Origin: Vicinamibacteria bacterium
Lineage (GTDB): Bacteria > Acidobacteriota > Vicinamibacteria > Fen-336
Length of the DNA stretch: 64,000 nt
Reading direction: 5' to 3'
NCBI GenBank assembly: GCA_035570235.1
Contig: DATMML010000012.1
Location: forward strand, 62,001 to 126,000
A program made the translations under genes and the position numbers. Within the stretch, counting starts at the first letter, position 1. The number at the start of each line of letters is the position of its first letter. Shown in pieces: positions 16,680 to 25,473 of the stretch. Below the pieces are notes generated by a model, which did no database searches, was not told the DNA's origin, and was given only the letters and a program-made list of their open reading frames with translations.

Positions 16680-17543
16680 ATGGCCATCCAGATCACAGCT
16701 CACGATCGGCGACGCAAGGTCCTCTCTCGTCTGGTGGAGGTCGCCTGCGCAGGGTCGGTGCTAGCCGCCCTCACCCCCCTCGCCCTCGTGCTTTACTTCG
16801 TGCTCAGCCAGGGCCTCCCCGCCCTCAGTCTTGGTTTTTTCACCAACATGCCCAAACCCGTGGGCGAGCCCGGCGGGGGAATGGCCAACGCGATGATCGG
16901 CACCCTGATCCTGCTTGGCCTGGCCGGGGCGCTCGCGGTGCCGGTGGGGATCGCGTGCGCTGTCTATCTAGCGGAGTACCCGAAGCGGCGTCTTGCCCAG
17001 GCGGCTACTTTCGCGGCTGACATCCTGAACGGTGTTCCCTCGATCGTGATTGGCATCTTCGCTTATGTGATTGCGGTCCTTCCCTTTCGGCGCTTCTCCG
17101 CCCTGGCCGGCGGGTTCGCTCTGGGTGTGATGATGATCCCGATCGTGGTCCGCACGACGGAGGAGCTGCTCGCTCTGGTGCCCCCGAGCCTGCGGGAGGG
17201 TGCGCTGGCCCTGGGGGCGACGCGTGGGCGGGCGACCTGGAGCGTGATCCTGCCCGCGGCCCTTCCCGGCATCGTGACCGGGGTCCTGGTGGCGCTTGCC
17301 CGCGTGGCCGGCGAGACCGCCCCCCTCCTCTTTACGTCCTTCAACAACCAGTTCTGGTCCGTCCGGCTGGACAAGCCGATCGCCTCCCTCACCGTGCAGA
17401 TCTTCACCTATGCCATCGCTCCTTACGAAGATTGGCATCGTCAGGCCTGGGCGGGGGCCGCCGTGCTCATCGGGGCGATGCTGGTCTTCTCGGTGCTGGC
17501 GCGGACGGTGACGCGCCGGCTGGAAAGGATGCACCGGCCTTGA
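16680..17543 (+). CDS. pstA: Phosphate ABC transporter permease PstA
   Basis: A 287-residue partner permease with six predicted helices, from [24 protein letters not shown] (about 17-40) to [15 protein letters not shown] near the end. The motif [23 protein letters not shown] (about 53-75) is typical of PstA, as is the contact loop [20 protein letters not shown] (about 162-181). It pairs with PstC in the inner membrane. It sits between pstC and pstB with very short gaps, consistent with a single transcript. Confidence 0.95.
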   Translation: MAIQITAHDRRRKVLSRLVEVACAGSVLAALTPLALVLYFVLSQGLPALSLGFFTNMPKPVGEPGGGMANAMIGTLILLGLAGALAVPVGIACAVYLAEYPKRRLAQAATFAADILNGVPSIVIGIFAYVIAVLPFRRFSALAGGFALGVMMIPIVVRTTEELLALVPPSLREGALALGATRGRATWSVILPAALPGIVTGVLVALARVAGETAPLLFTSFNNQFWSVRLDKPIASLTVQIFTYAIAPYEDWHRQAWAGAAVLIGAMLVFSVLARTVTRRLERMHRP

Positions 17544-17560
17544 GTCCACCAGAGGTGTCC

Positions 17561-18400
17561 ATGTCCTCCGACGCTCCCGCCACCGCGGAGACGGGGATCC
17601 GGATCAGGACGGAAGTGAAGACCACCAGTGCCCCTGCCCCCGAGGCGTCGGTCGCGATCGAGATTCAGGGGGTAGGGATCGCGTACGGGGACAACCAAGT
17701 GGTCCACGACGTGACCATGGACATCTCCGAGCGGCAGGTCACCGCCTTCATCGGCCCCTCCGGCTGCGGGAAGTCGACCCTTCTCCGCTGCCTGAACCGG
17801 ATGAACGATCTCATCGACAGCGCCCGCGTGATGGGAAAGATTCGGGTCAAGGGCCAGGACATCTACGCACCCGGGACGGACGTCATCGACATAAGGCGCC
17901 GGATCGGCATGGTCTTCCAGAAGTCGAACCCCTTCCCGAAGTCGATCTTCGAGAACGTGGTCTACGGGCTGCGCATCGTGGGGGTACGGGACCGGGCCCG
18001 GCTCGACGAGGCCTGCGAGCGGAGCCTGCGGGGCGCCGCTCTCTGGGAAGAGGTCAAGGACCGGCTCAAGGACAGCGCCCTCAGCCTCTCCGGGGGTCAG
18101 CAGCAACGCGTCTGCATCGCGCGCGCGATCGCGGTGGAGCCCGAGATCCTGCTCATGGACGAGCCTTGCTCCGCCCTCGATCCCATTGCCACCGTCAAGA
18201 TCGAGGAGCTGATCTACGCCCTCAAGGAAAAATACACGATCGTGATCGTGACCCACAACCTCCAGCAGGCGGCACGGGTTTCGGACCGGACGGCTTTCTT
18301 CTGGCTGGGTCGGCTGGTGGAGTACGGCTCCACCTCCGACCTCTTCACCAAGCCGCGGGAGAAGCTCACCGAGGACTACATTACGGGCCGGTTCGGTTAG
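17561..18400 (+). CDS. pstB: Phosphate ABC transporter ATPase PstB
   Basis: A 279-residue ATPase. It has Walker A (GPSGCGKST), the PstB-specific [12 protein letters not shown] directly after it, the Q loop [17 protein letters not shown], the ABC signature LSGGQQQR, Walker [16 protein letters not shown], and the switch histidine in VTHNLQQA. It powers import through PstCA. The N-terminus carries about 30 extra residues ([19 protein letters not shown]...) before the domain begins. The ATG at 17561 has an AGAGG site 5 bases upstream; a GTG at 17555 is possible but less well placed. Confidence 0.95.
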   Translation: MSSDAPATAETGIRIRTEVKTTSAPAPEASVAIEIQGVGIAYGDNQVVHDVTMDISERQVTAFIGPSGCGKSTLLRCLNRMNDLIDSARVMGKIRVKGQDIYAPGTDVIDIRRRIGMVFQKSNPFPKSIFENVVYGLRIVGVRDRARLDEACERSLRGAALWEEVKDRLKDSALSLSGGQQQRVCIARAIAVEPEILLMDEPCSALDPIATVKIEELIYALKEKYTIVIVTHNLQQAARVSDRTAFFWLGRLVEYGSTSDLFTKPREKLTEDYITGRFG

Positions 18401-18414
18401 AGACAGAGGCAGCC

Positions 18415-19089
18415 ATGGAACGCCATCATTTCGAGGAAGAGCTCCAGAGCCTGAAGAACCGCCTCCTGACCATGGGGGCGCTGGTGGAGGAGCGCGTCCA
18501 CCAGGCAGTAAGGGCCCTCATCGATCGCCAGCTGGAGGAGGCGGAGCAGGTCATCTGCTCCGACCAAGACGTCAACACGCTGCAGATCGAGATCGACGAC
18601 CGCTGTCTGAAGCTCCTGGCTCTCCAGCAACCCATCGCCACCGACCTCCGCCTCATCACCGCGGCCATGAAGATCAACGCCGATCTGGAGCGCATTGGTG
18701 ACCAGGCGGTGAACATCGCGGAGAACGTCATCAAGCTCCTTCCCCAAGCGCCCCTGAAGCCCCTGATCGACATCCCCCGCATGGCCGAGCTGGCGGAGAA
18801 GATGACCCGGGACGCCCTCGACGCCTTCGTGCGCAAGGACCCGGAGCTGGCCCGGAATGTGCTCCAGCGGGACGACGAAGTGGATAACCTGAAGGACCAG
18901 GTCTTCCGCGAGCTCCTTACCTACATGATGGCCGACCCCGGAACGATCCAGAGGGCCCTGGCCCTGATCCTCATCAGCCGCAACCTGGAGCGGATCGCCG
19001 ACCATGCCACCAACATCGCGGAGGACGTGATCTTCCTGGTCGAGGCCAAGGACGTGCGTCATCACCACCAAGAGGAGCAACCAAAGTGA
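18415..19089 (+). CDS. phoU: Phosphate-signalling regulator PhoU
   Basis: A 224-residue all-helical protein made of two PhoU three-helix repeats. Each repeat ends in a metal-binding motif (RIGDQAVNIAENV at about 93-105 and RIADHATNIAEDVIFL at about 194-209). PhoU binds PstB and PhoR and keeps the Pho response off when phosphate is plentiful. The ATG at 18415 is 14 bases after the pstB stop. Its stop overlaps the GTG of the following response regulator by four bases. Confidence 0.95.
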   Translation: MERHHFEEELQSLKNRLLTMGALVEERVHQAVRALIDRQLEEAEQVICSDQDVNTLQIEIDDRCLKLLALQQPIATDLRLITAAMKINADLERIGDQAVNIAENVIKLLPQAPLKPLIDIPRMAELAEKMTRDALDAFVRKDPELARNVLQRDDEVDNLKDQVFRELLTYMMADPGTIQRALALILISRNLERIADHATNIAEDVIFLVEAKDVRHHHQEEQPK

Positions 19090-19841
19090 AGGCAGAGCGA
19101 GCCAGCGAGCGGACAGGGGAACGGCCGGCCCGGGCTGTGCCCGCCTCCGGCCCCGCCGCGGACAGCCGTCCGCGCGTGCTCCTCATCGAGGACGACGGTG
19201 ACATCGCGGAGGCCATCGGCTACCAGCTCGAGAAGGTCGGCCTCCGCGTCAAGGTGGCACGCACGGGGGAGGAAGGCTTGGAGGGGGCGCGCCGGGGCGT
19301 GGACCTCGTGCTTTTGGACCTCAACCTGCCCGGCATGGACGGCCTCGAAGTCTGCCGAATGATCCGCCGCCAGACCACGACTGCCCACGTCCCCATCATC
19401 ATCGTGTCCGCGCGGGCAGAGGAAGTGGACCGGGTGCTGGGCCTGGAGATGGGGGCCGACGACTACGTGGTCAAGCCCTTCAGCCTCAAGGAGCTGGCCG
19501 CTCGCTGCCGGGTCGCCCTGCGCCGGGCGAGCGGAGGGGGCGAACCGCCCCAGGGCTACCGGGACGAAAACTTCGAGGTGGAGTTCGACGCCTACGTTTT
19601 GCGTTACCGCGGCCAGGAGATCCGGCTCACCCGCAAGGAGTTCGAGCTCTTCCGCTCCCTCTTGGAGAGGCCGGGCCGGGTGCTCACACGCGAGCGCTTG
19701 CTGGAGCGGGTGTGGGGCTACGAGAGCGACGTGGAGACCCGCAGCATCGACGCCCATATCCGCCGCCTGCGCCTGAAGCTGGGGCCCGCCCGAAACCACA
19801 TCGAGACCGTGGTGGGGCTGGGCTACCGGTTCGTCAAGTAG
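19086..19841 (+). CDS. phoB: PhoB-type response regulator of the pst operon
   Basis: A 251-residue OmpR-family regulator. Residues 1-29 are an unusual Arg/Ala/Pro-rich extension. The receiver (30-145) has the acidic pair in LLIEDDGD, the phospho-acceptor D78 in LLDLNLPGMDG, and KPFS with the switch lysine. The winged helix (about 158-250) includes RLTRKEFELFRSLLERPGRVLTRERLL and ETVVGLGYRFVK. Its place at the end of pstSCAB-phoU argues that it is PhoB. No histidine kinase accompanies it; the nearest PhoR is at 49172-50956. Translation starts at a GTG overlapping the phoU stop. Confidence 0.88.
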   Translation: MKAERASERTGERPARAVPASGPAADSRPRVLLIEDDGDIAEAIGYQLEKVGLRVKVARTGEEGLEGARRGVDLVLLDLNLPGMDGLEVCRMIRRQTTTAHVPIIIVSARAEEVDRVLGLEMGADDYVVKPFSLKELAARCRVALRRASGGGEPPQGYRDENFEVEFDAYVLRYRGQEIRLTRKEFELFRSLLERPGRVLTRERLLERVWGYESDVETRSIDAHIRRLRLKLGPARNHIETVVGLGYRFVK

Positions 19842-19877
19842 CCGAGAGCCGGGCGAAACCAATCCGCTGGATGCGGG

Positions 19878-19909
19878 GCTTGACCCTCGCTTGACCCCGG
19901 GATCATACT
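19878..19909 (+). promoter_or_regulatory. Promoter with 11-base direct repeat for the second Oar-like receptor
   Basis: TTGACC (19880-19885) and CATACT (19904-19909) are 18 bases apart and make a reasonable sigma-70 promoter. The nonamer GCTTGACCC occurs twice, at 19878-19886 and 19889-19897, with an 11-base period, overlapping the -35 box. That spacing suits a tandem response-regulator site. Confidence 0.45.
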
Positions 19910-19961
19910 CGGCGCGAGGCGGAGCGCTTGCCGCTCTGCCCTCTCCAAACAGGAGGCCAGA

Positions 19962-22853
19962 ATGAAGCCCACCCGCTTCAGCCTGGGCACGCTCGCTGCG
20001 GTTGCCCTCGCCTCGTCCCTCTTCGCCCAGTCGCAGGCCATGAACGGCACAATCGAAGGCGTCGTGCGCGACGCTACCGGCGCCGTCCTGGCGGGAGTCA
20101 CGGTCACCGTGACCAGTGTCGATACCGGCACCCAGCGGGCGCCCGTCACCGACGCCAGCGGCACCTACCGCGCCCTGCTCCTCCCCCTCGGGAGCTACCG
20201 GGTGAGGGCGGAGCTCGACGGGTTCAAAGCCCTGGAGCGGACGGGCATCTCCCTGAGCGCGGGCCAGACCGCGGTCATCGACTTCGCGCTCGAGGTGGGC
20301 GGGGTCAGCGAGGTGGTGTCCGTCTCCGCCGAGGCCCCTGTGGCCGAGCCGGGCAAGATCGACCTCGGCCGGGTGATCACGGAGAACGAGGTGAAGAACC
20401 TGCCCCTCGTTTCCCGCAACCCCTACAACTTCGCCTTCCTACAGGCCAACGTTACCGGCTACGAGAACACCGAGTTCGGCGTCCCCCGCATCAACGCCAA
20501 CGGGACGCAAATGCACACCAACTACCAGCTCGACGGGAACACCAACACCGAGAAGGACCGGGCGGGGCTGCGTCTGCTGCCCATCTCGGAGGTGGTGGTA
20601 CGCGAGGTCCAGGTCATCACGAGCGGGTTTGCCCCCGAGTTCGGCCAGACCACGGGCATGGTCTACAACGCAGTGACGCCGTCGGGGACCAACCGCACCG
20701 AGGGCTCCCTAGGCTACCGCTATCGGCGGGCCGGACTGACGAGCGTCCCCTTCTTTCTTGCCCCCACCGCCCACAAGCCGGATAACAACATCGACAACAT
20801 ATTCGCCACCCTGGGCGGACCGCTGGTGAAGGACAAGTGGCACTACTACCTGGGCTACGAGTACGTCAACCAGGACCTGCGCGACAACACCAAGGTCATC
20901 GCCCCCGTGACCGTGGCCAGCGCCCCCGCCCTGGGCCTTTCCCCCGCCGCCGTCGCCGACGGGATCATCCCCACCAAGCAGAATGTGAGCTTCTTCATCG
21001 CCAAGACCGACTACGACCTCGGTCCCGCGAACAAGCTGACCGGGCGCTATTTCTTCTTCAAGAACTATTCGCCCTTCAACATTGCGGGGGATCTCAACAC
21101 GTTGGAGCGTTCCACGGACTTCAACGACCGCATGGACTCGGCCGCCCTCCAACTCGTCTCCTCCATCGGCGCGGACCGACTCAACGAGCTCCGGTTCCAG
21201 TTCGCGCGCCGCCACCAGTTTCGGACGGCGAGCGCGGGGGCCGGGACCGGTCCCGCCGTGATCGTGAACGGAGTGGCCAACTTCGGGTCCCCCCTGGACG
21301 GGACCCAGAGCGCGGGCTTCGACTTCAGCCAGAGGATCTGGCAGCTCATCGACAACTTCACCTGGCTCAGGGGCCGCCACGGCTTCAAGGCCGGCTTCAA
21401 CCTTCAGTTCATCAACGACGATCGCGTCAATACTCTGCGGCAGATCTACACGTTCGCGACGGTCTCTACCTACCTGGCGGCCAAGAGCGGAAGCAACCCG
21501 TTCAGCTACCTGAGCTTCCAGCAGGACCTGGGTGATCCTTCCGTCTCCTACAAGTCCGGCTTCTACGGCTTCTTCGTCCAGGACGACTTCCGGATCAGCC
21601 CCTCCTTCAAGCTGCTCTACGGCCTGCGCTACGATTTCTTCAACGTCCCCGACTCGCGGCCTTACGCCCCCAATCCCCTCTCCCTCAGCTTCAAAAAGGA
21701 CAAGAACAACCTGGCCCCGCGGGCGGGCTTCGCCTGGACGCTCGACAAGGAGGCGAAGACGGTGCTGCGCGCTTCTTCCGGCATCATGTACGAGCCACCC
21801 CTGCTGAACTTCTACGAGGACTCCATCCTCCGAAACGGCGATCCCAAGTCCTTCACCACCACCCTGAGCCCGACTACCCCCGGCGCGCCTGGCTTCCCCG
21901 GCAATCTCGCCAACCAGCCGCCCGGCTTTAGGCTTCCAACCCAGAGCATCGTCGCCATGGACGCGGATTTCTCGACCCAGTACACCATTCTCACCAACGT
22001 CCAGATCGAGCGGGCGCTCACGAGCGACCTGGCGGTCAGCGTCGGCTACGTCAACTCCCTGGGCCGCAACCTGCCTGTGCTGATCAACACCAACCTGATC
22101 CCCACCGGAGCCACCCTCGGTGACGGCAGACCGATTTACTCCACGGCCGTCAACGCCCAGACCCGCGTGAACCCCGCCTTCAACCAGACCGACACCTTCC
22201 GCTCCATCGCCCGCGCCACCTACAACGCCCTCACCCTCATGCTGAACAAGCGCATGAGCCACGGCTTCCAGCTCCAAGCCTCCTACACGCTGGCCAAGGG
22301 AGAGGACAGCTCGCCCCTCACCGGCACCTATATCGTAGGGAGCAACGACGACCGGCTCTCCGACCCGTCGAACCTGGATCGCGACCTGGGACCGTCGCCC
22401 TTCAACCAGACCCACACCTTCATCCTGAGCTCGGTCATCGCTCCTCGGCGGGAGGGCCCCGGGCTGGGCAACGCGATCCTGAACAACAACCAACTCGCGA
22501 TCATCGTTCAAGCCAACAGCGGCCTGCCGTTCAACATTCGCGCCAACCGGGACCTAAACCAGGATGGGCTCTCGAACGACCGCCCCCTGGGGATCCCCCG
22601 CAACTCGGGGAATTTGGGCCGGGTCTTCAACGTGGACGGTCGCTACTCGCGCTTCCTGCCCTTCGGCCGGGTTCGGGCCGAGCTGTTCGCGGAGGCCAAG
22701 AACCTGCTCAACACCCTGAACGTAGCCACGGTGAACCGGGTGGTGGCGGTGGACGCCGCCGGCAACCTGCTGTCGTCTTTGCCCTCGCCTTTCCCCGGTA
22801 CCGGCGGCTACCAGCAGCGCCAGTTCCAGATCGGAGCGAAGGTCAGCTTCTGA
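19962..22853 (+). CDS. TonB-dependent receptor, Oar-like, with carboxypeptidase-regulatory-like domain
   Basis: A 963-residue outer-membrane protein with a signal peptide (about 1-25, ending SLFAQS). It has a carboxypeptidase-regulatory-like domain (GTIEGVVRDATGAVLAGVTV through IDFALEVGGVSEVVSV, about 28-118), a plug segment (ENEVKNLPLVSRNPYNFAFL and FAPEFGQTTGMVYNAVTPSG) and a barrel that closes with QRQFQIGAKVSF. It belongs to the same family as the receptor at 2104-5454 but shares only the general layout and has the genome's usual GC-rich codon use. It starts 120 bases after phoB behind its own candidate promoter. A ribosome site (ACAGGAGG) precedes the ATG. The substrate is unknown. Confidence 0.88.
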   Translation: MKPTRFSLGTLAAVALASSLFAQSQAMNGTIEGVVRDATGAVLAGVTVTVTSVDTGTQRAPVTDASGTYRALLLPLGSYRVRAELDGFKALERTGISLSAGQTAVIDFALEVGGVSEVVSVSAEAPVAEPGKIDLGRVITENEVKNLPLVSRNPYNFAFLQANVTGYENTEFGVPRINANGTQMHTNYQLDGNTNTEKDRAGLRLLPISEVVVREVQVITSGFAPEFGQTTGMVYNAVTPSGTNRTEGSLGYRYRRAGLTSVPFFLAPTAHKPDNNIDNIFATLGGPLVKDKWHYYLGYEYVNQDLRDNTKVIAPVTVASAPALGLSPAAVADGIIPTKQNVSFFIAKTDYDLGPANKLTGRYFFFKNYSPFNIAGDLNTLERSTDFNDRMDSAALQLVSSIGADRLNELRFQFARRHQFRTASAGAGTGPAVIVNGVANFGSPLDGTQSAGFDFSQRIWQLIDNFTWLRGRHGFKAGFNLQFINDDRVNTLRQIYTFATVSTYLAAKSGSNPFSYLSFQQDLGDPSVSYKSGFYGFFVQDDFRISPSFKLLYGLRYDFFNVPDSRPYAPNPLSLSFKKDKNNLAPRAGFAWTLDKEAKTVLRASSGIMYEPPLLNFYEDSILRNGDPKSFTTTLSPTTPGAPGFPGNLANQPPGFRLPTQSIVAMDADFSTQYTILTNVQIERALTSDLAVSVGYVNSLGRNLPVLINTNLIPTGATLGDGRPIYSTAVNAQTRVNPAFNQTDTFRSIARATYNALTLMLNKRMSHGFQLQASYTLAKGEDSSPLTGTYIVGSNDDRLSDPSNLDRDLGPSPFNQTHTFILSSVIAPRREGPGLGNAILNNNQLAIIVQANSGLPFNIRANRDLNQDGLSNDRPLGIPRNSGNLGRVFNVDGRYSRFLPFGRVRAELFAEAKNLLNTLNVATVNRVVAVDAAGNLLSSLPSPFPGTGGYQQRQFQIGAKVSF

Positions 22854-23036
22854 ACGCGTTCCGCTTGATCCAGAAACGACGCCGGGCTCTGGTTGGGGTT
22901 GCGGCGGTCGTGTATCGAAAGGGGTGCGACGGAGCCAGGAGGGCCGCCGGATATGCCTCGGGCGAGGAAGGCCTGGGGCAGTGGCGTGCCAACCCCTGCG
23001 CTGCTCCGTCCGTCTATTAGGTGGGGAAAGGTATCG

Positions 23037-23993
23037 ATGCGACTCCTATTTACCGCCCTGCTGCTCCCGATCGCCGCAACCGTCTGTGGCCAGGACAACA
23101 CCCACGCCTTTGACTATGACACCAAGGCCCCGCTCGACATTCGGGAAGTCGGCGTCGAGCATCGCGGCGACGTGGCCGTCCACGACCTTACCTACGCCAG
23201 CCCTAAGGGCGGCCGCGTTCCCGCCTACCTTGTGGTGCCCGATGGCAAGGGCCGATTCGCTACCGTCCTCTGGGGGCATTGGTATTGGCCAAACTCCGAC
23301 TTCTTCAACAGGAACGAATTTCTCGATGAAGCTGTGATTCTCGCCAAGGCGGGGGTCGTTTCTCTGCTCACCACAGGGCCCGGCGCCCGCCCAGGCCACG
23401 TTGACGACAAGACGCCGCTGAGCGAACAACAGGCGACCGATCTCATCCAAGCCGTGGTGGACATGCGCCGAGGCGCCGATCTCCTGCTGGAACGGCAAGA
23501 CGTCGATCCTCAGCGCCTAGCCTATGTGGGCCACAGCTATAACGCGGAAGTCGGCGGTTTCCTGAGCGGAATCGACAAGCGCTTCAAAGCCTTTGTTCTA
23601 ATGGCGGGCCCGCTTTCCGACGAAGTCAATGCGCAATCCGACGAGTACAAGCGATACCGTCAAAAGGTGGGCCCCGAGAAGTTCGATAGCTTTGCGGCTA
23701 GGTACGAGTGGCTTGACCCCGGCAAATTCGTTTCCCGGGCCGCGCCCGCCATCGTCTTCTTGCAGTACGCAACCAAAGAGGACTTCCTCACCCCGGCGCG
23801 CGCCAAGCAATACGCTGCCATCGTCAGCGAACCCAAGCGCTTCAAGATGTACGAGGCGCCCCATGCACTCAATGCCGAAGCGCGGCGCGACCGCATCGCT
23901 TTTCTCACCGATCAACTCCAACTAAAGCCCCTGTCCCCAGACCTGGTGGCCGCGGTCCCCGACCTGCCCCAGCCACCCAGCCCCAGGCCCTAG
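23037..23993 (+). CDS. Secreted alpha/beta hydrolase (dienelactone-hydrolase-like)
   Basis: A 318-residue protein with a signal peptide (MRLLFTALLLPIAATVCG) and an alpha/beta-hydrolase domain. The nucleophile elbow is GHSYN with S167, the histidine is probably H276 in YEAPHALNAEA, and D249 in YATKEDF is a candidate acid. The oxyanion region reads VLWGHWYWP. The reaction is not clear; carboxylesterase or peptidase activity on a small substrate is likely. The start at 23037 has a GGTGGGGAAAGG site; an upstream start at 22893 would add a long charged segment before the signal peptide. Codon use is less GC-biased than in its neighbours. Confidence 0.75.
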   Translation: MRLLFTALLLPIAATVCGQDNTHAFDYDTKAPLDIREVGVEHRGDVAVHDLTYASPKGGRVPAYLVVPDGKGRFATVLWGHWYWPNSDFFNRNEFLDEAVILAKAGVVSLLTTGPGARPGHVDDKTPLSEQQATDLIQAVVDMRRGADLLLERQDVDPQRLAYVGHSYNAEVGGFLSGIDKRFKAFVLMAGPLSDEVNAQSDEYKRYRQKVGPEKFDSFAARYEWLDPGKFVSRAAPAIVFLQYATKEDFLTPARAKQYAAIVSEPKRFKMYEAPHALNAEARRDRIAFLTDQLQLKPLSPDLVAAVPDLPQPPSPRP

Positions 23994-24120
23994 CGGCCTC
24001 CCCCCTGCGCCGCGCGCCCTCCAAATCGTGGACTTGGACGGTGCCCGCGCATTTGTAGGCTCAAATCCGGGACTGACTTCACACTCCGGCCCCTAGATCT
24101 GGGACGGGCCCGCGCCCACG

Positions 24121-25473
24121 TCAGCGCCTCCGGCGGTGGGCAGCCAGGACCTCGTCCACGAAGTGGCCGGCGAGGCCGAGCGAGTTCCGGTACTCGAGGG
24201 CGGAGGCCAAGCGGCGGGGGGAGAGGTGACGGCGCACTTCCGGGTCTGCGCCCGCGGCCTCCCGGAAGGCCACCTTCTTCGCTCGGGCCTGCCGCGAAAT
24301 CTGGAGGACGAGGGCGTGCGCGCGGTCGCGCCCGATCCTTTCCGCCAGGGCCATCATGACTGCTTCCGAGAGCACGACCCCCCCGCTGCGCTCCAGGTTG
24401 CGGCGCATGTTCTCGGGCTTCACCACCAGGGTAGCCAAGAGCCGCTGGCTGAGCTCGAGCTGGGCCCCCATGAGCAGGCAGATCTCGGGGGCGAAGGACC
24501 AAGCCGTCTCCCCCTGACGATGGTCGTCCTCCCCCTCGGAGTGGACGTAGTCCAGCACGACGCCTGCCCGCGCACGCAGCAGGCGTCCCAGGAGCACCAC
24601 CGACCCCGAGGCCACCGGGTTCAGCTTGTGGGGCATGGCGGAGCTGCCCAGCTTACCCTCCGCGAACTCCGTCGCCTCGTCGATCTCGGTCTGCTGGAGG
24701 TTGTAGATGTTCTGGGCGATCTTGCCCAGGGTCGCGGAGAGCATGGCGAGCAGAAGGAAGAACTCCGCGAACCGGTCGCCCGCGGTTTTGGCCGGGATGC
24801 GGGGGACGCCCAGGCCCAGGCGCTTCAGCAAGCGGCTCTGCACGTAGAGGCCTTTTCGCCCGAGCGAGGCCATGGTGCCTACCGCTCCCCCGAACTCGCC
24901 CACCAGCACCCGGGGCCGGCTGGCCAGGAGCCGCTCTCGCTGGCGGATGATCTCGTCCAGCCAGACCGCGGCCTTGAACCCGAAGGTCAGGGGTAGCGCG
25001 TGCTGGCCGTGGGTACGGCCGGCCATCAAGGTGCCCCGATGGCGGTGGGCCAGGCCGGCCAAGAGGTTGGCCACCACGTCGAGGCCGGCCAGAACCACCG
25101 CGTAGGAGTCCTTGATCTGGAGGGCGGTCCCCGTGTCCATGATGTTCTTGCTGGTGGCGCCCCAGTGCACCCAGCGCGCGCTCTTGGGGGAAAGCACTCG
25201 GCGGAGCGCGTTCACCAGCGGCATCACAGGGTTCCAGGTGGTGTCGAACTCCCGCTTCATGGCCCGAAGGTCGAGCCGCTCGACCCGCGCCGCCCGGGCT
25301 ATGGCCCGGGCGGCGGCCTTGGGCACAAGGCCCAGCTCCGCCTCCACCGCGGCCAGGGCCGCCTCCACGTCCAGCCATCGCTGGATCATGGCCCGATCGT
25401 CCCAGATGGCGCGCATGGCCGGGGAGCCGTAGCGGTCCTTCAGGTAGAAGGAGTCGAAAGCAGTGGAGGGCAT
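24121..25473 (-). CDS. Aspartase/fumarase-superfamily lyase (adenylosuccinate lyase or CMLE-like)
   Basis: A 450-residue helical lyase carrying the superfamily signature GSSAMPHKLNP with its catalytic serine loop, plus TSKNIMDT and GRTHGQHALP, the substrate-contact regions. The N-terminus (FDSFYLKDRYGSPAMRAIW) resembles PurB and 3-carboxymuconate cycloisomerase-like members. Enzymes of this fold release fumarate or a similar product from a succinyl compound. Housekeeping purine synthesis is one possibility. However, the gene is preceded by and overlaps a symporter gene, which suggests a catabolic lyase acting on an imported acid (inference). Its ATG overlaps the symporter stop codon by one base. 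Confidence 0.78.
   Translation of the reverse strand: MPSTAFDSFYLKDRYGSPAMRAIWDDRAMIQRWLDVEAALAAVEAELGLVPKAAARAIARAARVERLDLRAMKREFDTTWNPVMPLVNALRRVLSPKSARWVHWGATSKNIMDTGTALQIKDSYAVVLAGLDVVANLLAGLAHRHRGTLMAGRTHGQHALPLTFGFKAAVWLDEIIRQRERLLASRPRVLVGEFGGAVGTMASLGRKGLYVQSRLLKRLGLGVPRIPAKTAGDRFAEFFLLLAMLSATLGKIAQNIYNLQQTEIDEATEFAEGKLGSSAMPHKLNPVASGSVVLLGRLLRARAGVVLDYVHSEGEDDHRQGETAWSFAPEICLLMGAQLELSQRLLATLVVKPENMRRNLERSGGVVLSEAVMMALAERIGRDRAHALVLQISRQARAKKVAFREAAGADPEVRRHLSPRRLASALEYRNSLGLAGHFVDEVLAAHRRRR

Noticed and set aside
20709-22511. A 600-codon antisense frame within the second Oar-like receptor
   Set aside because: Its Val/Glu/Gly-rich product with no domain is typical of the complement of GC-rich coding DNA.
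24020-24085. A GGCTCAAATCC stretch resembling a T-arm between the hydrolase and lyase genes
   Set aside because: The flanking sequence does not fold into a cloverleaf.
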